In this document: positions 58,336 to 64,000 of the stretch, piece by piece
Layout: each line of letters begins with the position of its first letter
How positions within the stretch are numbered: position 1 is the first letter of the stretch
Source: an uncultured Thermoanaerobaculia bacterium
GTDB taxonomy: Bacteria > Acidobacteriota > Thermoanaerobaculia > Multivoradales > Multivoraceae
Reading direction: 5' to 3'
Length of the DNA stretch: 64,000 nt
Assembly: GCA_951813015.1 (NCBI GenBank)
Contig: CATOTG010000002.1
Coordinates: forward strand, 528,101-592,100
The notes under the pieces: model-generated
Told to the model about the DNA's origin: nothing
Seen by the model: only the letters and a program-made list of their open reading frames with translations
The model's database searches: none
Program-made: the position numbers and the translations under genes

Positions 58336-59133
58336 TCAGCGAGCGCCGGAGCGGCCGCGCCGACCGTCGTCGCCCGGCCCGACGTCCCGGTCGACGACGA
58401 AGCCGAAGGACTCGATCGTCTTGAGCGCGCCCGGACTGCCCAGGAAGCGATGGAACGCTCGGGCAGCCGGATTCTTCCGGGCGCGGTTCAGCAGCACCGC
58501 GTCCTGACGGATCGGTCGATGGAAGTGTCCCGGGACTTCCCAGAAGTTCCCCTCGCTCTCGTTGGGCCAACTGAACACGGAGGACAGGGCAACGAAGCCC
58601 AGTTCCGCGTTGCCCGAGGCGGCCAACGTGAAGCTCTGACCCACGTTCTCTCCAAGGACGACCTTCGACCGGAGACGCTCCCACAAGCCGAGCTTGAGCA
58701 GAGTCTCGCGGGCTGCGGCGCCGTAGGGCGCCAGATCCGGGTTTGCGATCGCCAGTCGGCGAAACGAGCCCGCGCGCAGCGTCTCGGCGGAGGCCTCGAC
58801 TTCGGCGTCCGGGCTCCACAGGACGAGTCGCCCGACCGCATAGGTCATGCGGGCGCCCTCGACTGCGAGCCCCTGTTCCACCAGCAGCCGGGGCCGTTCC
58901 TGGTCGGCGGCGAGGAACACGTCGAAGGGCGCGCCGTGGAGGATCTGGGCGTACAGCTTGCCGGTCGAGCCGACGCTGACCGTGACCCGATGGCCACTCT
59001 GCTGCTCGAACTCGGCGGCAAGCGCCTCGACCGCTTCCGCGGCGTTCGCCGCCACTGCCACGGTGACCTCTCCCGCAAAGGCCCCGGCAGCTGCCAGGAG
59101 GAGCGCCGCGGCGAGCCGAAAGGTTGCCCTCAA
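58336..59133 (-). CDS. modA: Molybdate ABC transporter substrate-binding protein, TTG start
   Basis: VTVAVAANAAEAVEALAAEFEQQSGHRVTVSVGSTGKLYAQILHGAPFDVFLAADQERP. Confidence 0.9.
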   Translation of the reverse strand: MRATFRLAAALLLAAAGAFAGEVTVAVAANAAEAVEALAAEFEQQSGHRVTVSVGSTGKLYAQILHGAPFDVFLAADQERPRLLVEQGLAVEGARMTYAVGRLVLWSPDAEVEASAETLRAGSFRRLAIANPDLAPYGAAARETLLKLGLWERLRSKVVLGENVGQSFTLAASGNAELGFVALSSVFSWPNESEGNFWEVPGHFHRPIRQDAVLLNRARKNPAARAFHRFLGSPGALKTIESFGFVVDRDVGPGDDGRRGRSGAR

Positions 59134-60911
59134 ACTGCGACCGCCTGCGCCGTGCGACGCGGGTCGCCGCAGGCGACGGCGCCGTCCTCCTCGATCACAA
59201 CGCCCTCGAACGAGCCGCAAAGCCAGTTCCAGGGATTGACCACCTCGACCGTCGCGCCGGCTTCACGGAGCAGATCCGCGGGCGCCCCGGCCAGGTCTGC
59301 TTCCAGCATCAGTGCGCCGGGCACGCTCATCGACGAGCCGCCGAACCGCGGCTTGTGCACCGAGGTCTCGAGATCGAGACCGAAATCCAGCAGGTTGACC
59401 GAGTTCTGGACGATGTTCTCGGTCAGCGAAACGCTCGGCGAACCCGAGGCGAGCACCGGTTTGCCGTCGCGCGTGAACATGTTCGGGCAGATGCGGGCAT
59501 GGGCTCTGCCGCCCGGCTCGACCGGACCGGACCCGAGGTGAACGCCCGACGCGCAGGCGTACACGCCGTCGACGTAGATTCCGGTTCGAAACGGCATCGA
59601 CATGACCGAGTGCAGCACGGTGGCGACGTTGCCTTCGCCGTCGACCACCGTGACGTGGTTCGAGCCGGGCGGAGGCGGCATCGCGCCCGCTGCCGCGTAG
59701 CGGTCGTTGGGGCTGGCCGGCTTGCCCTCGAGCGCGGCGAACCGCTCCGCCGCGTACTCCTTCGAGATCGCCCGTTCGACCTCCGGCAGGCTGCCGTCGA
59801 AGCGGCCGCCGACCGCGTCGGCGTACACCCGACCGATGATCTGCATCATCCTCAGGGTCGTCTCCCCGGACTCGAACGCCGGCCCCGTCTGCTGGAGGTC
59901 GAGCAGTTCGACCATGTTCATGATCTCCACGAGAGCCTGGCCGCCGAAGTCCGGCGCCGGCGAACCCACGACGCCGTAGTCGCGGTAGGTTCCATGGACC
60001 GGCTCGTCCCAGAACGCCTCGTAGGCCGCCATGTCCTCGGCGGTGATCAGGCCGCCTCTGGCTTGGACCGTTTCGGCGTACCGGAGGCCGAACTCGCCCC
60101 GGTAGAAGTGGTCGCTGCCCTCTTCGGCGAGCTGCTCGAGGGTGTCGGCGTGAGCGCTCTGCACCAGCAGGTCGCCGATGTCGCGGAGCGTGCTGCCGTT
60201 GAAGTAGATCTCGCGGCTGAAGGGCTCCCGGCCCAGCACCGACGATTCGACGAACATCTCGCCCCACAGGAAGGGATGGATCTCGAAGCCGTGGCGCGCG
60301 TAGTGAATCGCGGGCGCCATCACGGTGGAGCGCGGCAGCCTTCCGTGACGGTCGTGCCCGGCCTCGAATCCGCCCCAGAAGCCCGGCACGAAGCAAAGGG
60401 CGCCGTCGGTCTTCGCCATCAGCGCCCCGAACTCGGCCAGTTCCATGTTCTTCACGTCCGGCACCGCCCGCGGCGCCGCCATCATCCCGTTGACGTAGCT
60501 GTACTCGCCCGAAGCGGCATCGTAGTAGAGCATCGAGAGGCAGCCCGACAACGTCGTCATGTGCGGTTCGACGACGGCCTGGGCGATGCTCGCGGCCATC
60601 ACGCCGTCGCAGGCGTTGCCGCCGAGGGCGAGCATGTCGGCGGCAGCGGCGGAGGCGAGCGGGTGGGTGCAGATGGCGATCCCGTTCGCACCCCGAACCG
60701 CCTGCTTGGGGCCGAAGCGCGCCGCCGCCACCAGAGCCCGTCTCTCCTCGTCGTTCGGCGGCGTCCAGCCGTTGACCGCCGCCGCCGCGGAATCCGCGGG
60801 CGCCGATCCCGGCCCGCAACCCATCGCCATCGCCGCGCCGCCGGCTGCCGCGGCCAGCAGGGTCCGGCGATTCAGTGTCAGGTCTGCCGTCTCAACGAGT
60901 CGTCTTCCCAT
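59130..60911 (-). CDS. Gamma-glutamyltransferase family protein, Tat-like signal
   Basis: NRRTLLAAAAGGAA leader; ANGIAICTHPLASAAAADMLALGGNACDGVMAASIAQAVVEPHMTTLSG; small-subunit GSNHVTVVDGEGNVATVLHS. Confidence 0.85.
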   Translation of the reverse strand: MGRRLVETADLTLNRRTLLAAAAGGAAMAMGCGPGSAPADSAAAAVNGWTPPNDEERRALVAAARFGPKQAVRGANGIAICTHPLASAAAADMLALGGNACDGVMAASIAQAVVEPHMTTLSGCLSMLYYDAASGEYSYVNGMMAAPRAVPDVKNMELAEFGALMAKTDGALCFVPGFWGGFEAGHDRHGRLPRSTVMAPAIHYARHGFEIHPFLWGEMFVESSVLGREPFSREIYFNGSTLRDIGDLLVQSAHADTLEQLAEEGSDHFYRGEFGLRYAETVQARGGLITAEDMAAYEAFWDEPVHGTYRDYGVVGSPAPDFGGQALVEIMNMVELLDLQQTGPAFESGETTLRMMQIIGRVYADAVGGRFDGSLPEVERAISKEYAAERFAALEGKPASPNDRYAAAGAMPPPPGSNHVTVVDGEGNVATVLHSVMSMPFRTGIYVDGVYACASGVHLGSGPVEPGGRAHARICPNMFTRDGKPVLASGSPSVSLTENIVQNSVNLLDFGLDLETSVHKPRFGGSSMSVPGALMLEADLAGAPADLLREAGATVEVVNPWNWLCGSFEGVVIEEDGAVACGDPRRTAQAVAV

Positions 60912-61090
60912 CGCTTTCTCCCCTGATCCGCCCGGAGCATATCGGGCCGGAATTCGACCGAAGAGCAGCGACGCCGGGCGAGATCGGGGCCACCCCGCAG
61001 TCCGGCGCCGCCGCTCACCGGGCGCAGGCGTGCGGAGACGCTACCGCGTAAGATGGCGGCCCGTTTCACGAAACAAGGAGAGTTCGAGCC

Positions 61091-61864
61091 ATGTCCGAGC
61101 CGGTTCTGCTGGTTGAAAAGTCCGAGGGCATCGCCACCCTCACGTTGAACCGCCCGGGCGTGCTGAACGCCCTTTCCGAGGAGCTGCGCGACCTTCTCGC
61201 CCGGACGATCGAAGACCTCCACCACGACGAGGAAGTTGGCGTGGTCATCCTCACCGGCGCCGGTCGCGCCTTCTGCGCCGGCCTCGATCTGAAGGAGATG
61301 AGCGATCCCGACCGCAAGCGCAAGGCGATCGCCGACCCGCCGAAGCTGCTCCGCTCGCTCAGACAACCAGTGATCGGCGCGATCAACGGCATCGCGGTGA
61401 CCGGTGGCTTCGAGATCGCGCTCTCGTGCGACCTGCTGATCGCGACCCCGGAGGCGCGCTTCGCCGACACCCACGCCCGCGTCGGCCTGCTCTCCGGCTG
61501 GGGTCTTTCCGCACGCCTGTCGCGGGCCATCGGCCCCGGGCGCGCCAAGGAGCTCTCGCTGACCGGCAACTACCTCTCGGCCGAACGGGCCTGCGAGTGG
61601 GGCCTCGTCAACCGCATCGTAGCGCAAGAGGAACTGCTCCCCACCTGTCGCACCCTGGCAACGGACATGCTGACCTGCCAGCGTGACGTGATGTTCCAGT
61701 ACAAGCGGATGATCGACCGCGGCTTCGACCTGACCCTCGGCGACGCGATGGACTACGAAGTCGAGGTCAACCGGATGTACCAGTCACCCAGGCCCGAAGA
61801 GGTCGGCGAACGACTGGCCGGGATCCGCGCCCGCGGCCGGGCCCAGGCCGAGTCGGCCCGCTGA
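61091..61864 (+). CDS. Enoyl-CoA hydratase/isomerase family protein
   Basis: GIATLTLNRPGVLNALSEEL, GAGRAFCAGLDLKEM, INGIAVTGGFEIALSCDLLIATPEARFADTHARVGLL. Confidence 0.93.
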   Translation: MSEPVLLVEKSEGIATLTLNRPGVLNALSEELRDLLARTIEDLHHDEEVGVVILTGAGRAFCAGLDLKEMSDPDRKRKAIADPPKLLRSLRQPVIGAINGIAVTGGFEIALSCDLLIATPEARFADTHARVGLLSGWGLSARLSRAIGPGRAKELSLTGNYLSAERACEWGLVNRIVAQEELLPTCRTLATDMLTCQRDVMFQYKRMIDRGFDLTLGDAMDYEVEVNRMYQSPRPEEVGERLAGIRARGRAQAESAR

Positions 61865-61872
61865 GAACACGG

Positions 61873-62070
61873 GGACCTTGGAAACCGGCAGACCGGTTCC
61901 CACAGCTGCCCCGGCCTCGACGACGACTCGCCTCTCGGACAGCCTCGGACAGGGACCAGAATCCGCCCGGCAAAGGTGCCCGGCAAAGGTACAGCGCGCC
62001 GCGCCCGAGGCGTCGAGGATGTTCTGCGTCGAGCGGGGACCAGAGTCCGCCCAGCAAAGGTACAGCGCGC
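61873..62070 (+). repeat. Dispersed repeat module R1, copy C, with internally duplicated 3' segment
   Basis: GGACCTTGGAAACCGGCAGACCGGTTCCCACAGCTGCC...GGGACCAGAATCCGCCCGGCAAAGG...GGGACCAGAGTCCGCCCAGCAAAGGTACAG. Confidence 0.88.
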
Positions 62071-62155
62071 CGGCCCGCCATCCGCGCCCGCTGACGGGCG
62101 CACGGACCGGTTCGCCCGTGGAGCGTCCCGGGCAACGCGGGTCCTGGCCGGCATC
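62071..62155 (+). repeat. Dispersed repeat module R2, copy C
   Basis: CGCCATCCGCGCCCGCTGACGGGCGCACGGACCGGTTCGCCCGTGG. Confidence 0.82.
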
Positions 62156-63797
62156 AAGGCGCGCTGCCGGGAAGCGGCGCGCGCGAACCGCCGTCGCCAG
62201 GATCGAAGTACTTCTCGACGATCCAGTCCGGCTGCCAGCGGTCCGGTTCGCGTCTTGTGCCGGTGAGATCGCGGTGCAGCGGCGCCGGGTCGGGGACCGA
62301 GAGCGGCACAGTGTCGCCCATCGCCGCCTGCCAGCCTTCCAGGAGGGCTTCGAGGCGGACCGCGGTTTCCCTGTGCTCGGGATCAAGGATGAGGTTCTCC
62401 AGTTCGTCCGGGTCGTCCGCAAGGTCGAACAACTGGCGGTAGTTCACGTTCGGATAGACGATCAGCTTGTAGCGGTCGTCCCGCACCGCGCGCATCACGT
62501 CCCGGTAGGGCAGGAACACGCTCTTGCGCCAGGCCGGATCGCCGCCGGACCAGAGCGGGGCGAGATCCCGGCCGTCGATGCCCGGCGGCGCCTCGACGGC
62601 GCCCCGTGCGAGCAGGGTCGGGAAGAGGTCGAACAGGTAGGTCAAGGCGTCGGTCGAGCCGTGCGGGATGCCCGGGCCGCGGATGATCAGCGGGCAGCGC
62701 ATCGAGTGCTCGTAGAGGTTCTGCTTGCCCAGGAGGCCGTGGCTGCCGACCGACAGGCCGTGGTCCGCGGCGTAGACGACGATCGTGTTCTCCGCCTGGC
62801 CGTTCTCGTCCAGGGCTTTCAGGATGCGGCCCACCTGTTCGTCGAGGTGGGTGATCAGGCCGTAGTACTCGGCGACCTGGTCGCGGATGACATCCTCGGT
62901 CCGTGGCCAGGCGGCCAGGTTCTCGTCACGCAGGATGAGCGCGCCGTTGTCGAACGGGTGCTGCGGCATGTAGTTGGGCGGCAGCGGAAGGTTGCGCTCG
63001 TAGTAGCGCTCCCGGTACTCGGGGGGCGGCTGGCGCGGATCGTGGGGCGCGGTGAAGGGCACGTAGGCGAAGAACGGCCGGTCCGACTCTCCGCGTTCCC
63101 CGGCCGAGGCCCGCTCGTCCAGGAACTCGATCACCGCGTCCGCGAACAGCTCGCTGGAGAACGTCTCCCCCACGCGTCGCCTGACCATCCCGCCGTTCTC
63201 GATGTCCTGCACCTCCGTTCGGGTGTGATCGGCCATGCCGCCCAGGTAGACCGCCGTGCCCCGGTCGAAGCTCCGCAGCAGAGCCTCCTCGCCGTTGTGC
63301 CACTTGCCGGTGATGAAGGTGCGGTAGCCGCCCGCCTCCAGCAGCCGCGGCAAGGTCGGCGCCCCCTCCATGCGGTTCGGCGAGCGCATCCAGCTACGGC
63401 CAGTCAGCACCATCGCCCGGCTGGGCACGCAAACGGCGCCGCTGTTCGAGCCGAAGACGTAGTTGCGCCGGAAGCTCCACCCCTCGGCCACGATTCGATC
63501 CAGGTTGGGGGTGTCGATCAGGTCGTTGCCCCAGGCGCCGATCGTGTCGGCCCGCTGGTCGTCCGCGAAGAGGAACAGGATGTTCGGTTGAAACAGCGGC
63601 GGCTGCGACTCGAGGCTGCCGGCTGGCTCGTCGGCCGCGCGGGGCGCGCAGGAAAGCACTGCCAGGGCCGCCGCGGCCACCAGGACCGCTGGCCGGGCGA
63701 ACCGACCCGGCCCCTGGCCGGCACGTTCAGTGGCCGCCTCCGGCGGCAGCCGGCGGGGACGCCGGCGCACCCGGTTTCTGCCGCGCAAGGTCCCCAT
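62154..63797 (-). CDS. Sulfatase (formylglycine-dependent, CxPSR type)
   Basis: NILFLFADDQRADTIGAWGN, SGAVCVPSRAMVLTGRS signature, GKWHNGEEALL, YAADHGLSVGSHGLLGKQNLYEHSMRCPLIIRGPGI. Confidence 0.92.
   Translation of the reverse strand: MGTLRGRNRVRRRPRRLPPEAATERAGQGPGRFARPAVLVAAAALAVLSCAPRAADEPAGSLESQPPLFQPNILFLFADDQRADTIGAWGNDLIDTPNLDRIVAEGWSFRRNYVFGSNSGAVCVPSRAMVLTGRSWMRSPNRMEGAPTLPRLLEAGGYRTFITGKWHNGEEALLRSFDRGTAVYLGGMADHTRTEVQDIENGGMVRRRVGETFSSELFADAVIEFLDERASAGERGESDRPFFAYVPFTAPHDPRQPPPEYRERYYERNLPLPPNYMPQHPFDNGALILRDENLAAWPRTEDVIRDQVAEYYGLITHLDEQVGRILKALDENGQAENTIVVYAADHGLSVGSHGLLGKQNLYEHSMRCPLIIRGPGIPHGSTDALTYLFDLFPTLLARGAVEAPPGIDGRDLAPLWSGGDPAWRKSVFLPYRDVMRAVRDDRYKLIVYPNVNYRQLFDLADDPDELENLILDPEHRETAVRLEALLEGWQAAMGDTVPLSVPDPAPLHRDLTGTRREPDRWQPDWIVEKYFDPGDGGSRAPLPGSAP
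63741..63790 (+). repeat. Dispersed repeat module R3, copy H, overlapping the sulfatase 5' end
   Basis: CGGCGGCAGCCGGCGGGGACGCCGGCGCACCCGGTTTCTGCCGCGCAAGG. Confidence 0.85.
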
Positions 63798-64000
63798 CAC
63801 GACTCTTTGTCGGCGGCCTCGGCGGCCGTCGCCACGCGGGCGATCGCGTCGAGCTTCTCCACTACCTCGGGATCGATCTCGTCTTGCGGCACGAACTCGG
63901 CCAGCCGGTGGAAGTTCGCCTTCGCCATCAGGTTCGGCGCGCCCAGGTTGGCGGCAAAGGTCTCGAACAGCGGCGCCAGGAACTCGGAGCTTGCTTTCGT
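63797..64000 (-). CDS. 3' end of a CDS of unknown function (continues beyond window)
   Basis: Open to the window edge: TKASSEFLAPLFETFAANLGAPNLMAKANFHRLAEFVPQDEIDPEVVEKLDAIARVATAAEAADKES*; stop overlaps the sulfatase ATG (TGATG). Confidence 0.6.
   Translation of the reverse strand, partial: TKASSEFLAPLFETFAANLGAPNLMAKANFHRLAEFVPQDEIDPEVVEKLDAIARVATAAEAADKES

Noticed and set aside
13187-62155. R1/R2/R3 repeats as a CRISPR array
   Set aside because: Copies are tens of kb apart, not regularly spaced, and no cas genes are present.
1-64000. Prophage, defence island, secondary-metabolite cluster, rRNA or tRNA genes
   Set aside because: No integrase, structural phage genes, restriction-modification or toxin-antitoxin pairs, PKS/NRPS modules or recognisable rRNA/tRNA sequence were found by reading; tRNAscan/Infernal were not run.

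Overview
64 kb window of a high-GC bacterial chromosome, probably a marine or sponge-type Acidobacteriota-like organism (taxonomy inferred only from gene style). Coding is dense and appears metabolic: PQQ and cytochrome c dehydrogenases, acyl-CoA metabolism, an amt-glnK/glnE nitrogen cluster, a single-chain acyl-CoA carboxylase, modABC, BoxB, a sulfatase and an RND efflux pair. I saw no rRNA, tRNA, CRISPR array, prophage, biosynthetic cluster or recognised defence island. The strongest observations are: (1) a 1159-aa GlnE with a GlnD-like tandem ACT module between its two nucleotidyltransferase halves and a D-to-E change in the C-terminal SDxD motif, beside a PII protein with Glu at the position of uridylylated Tyr51; (2) a mosaic of three short hairpin-forming repeat modules scattered between genes and also found in frame inside two CDSs; (3) three conserved genes (RND pump, pentaheme cytochrome c, boxB) each broken by an apparent +1 base in a short homopolymer; (4) gene relics, namely a copper amine oxidase C-terminus and a possible cupin N-terminus. 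All calls come from reading the translations by eye; no database search was run.
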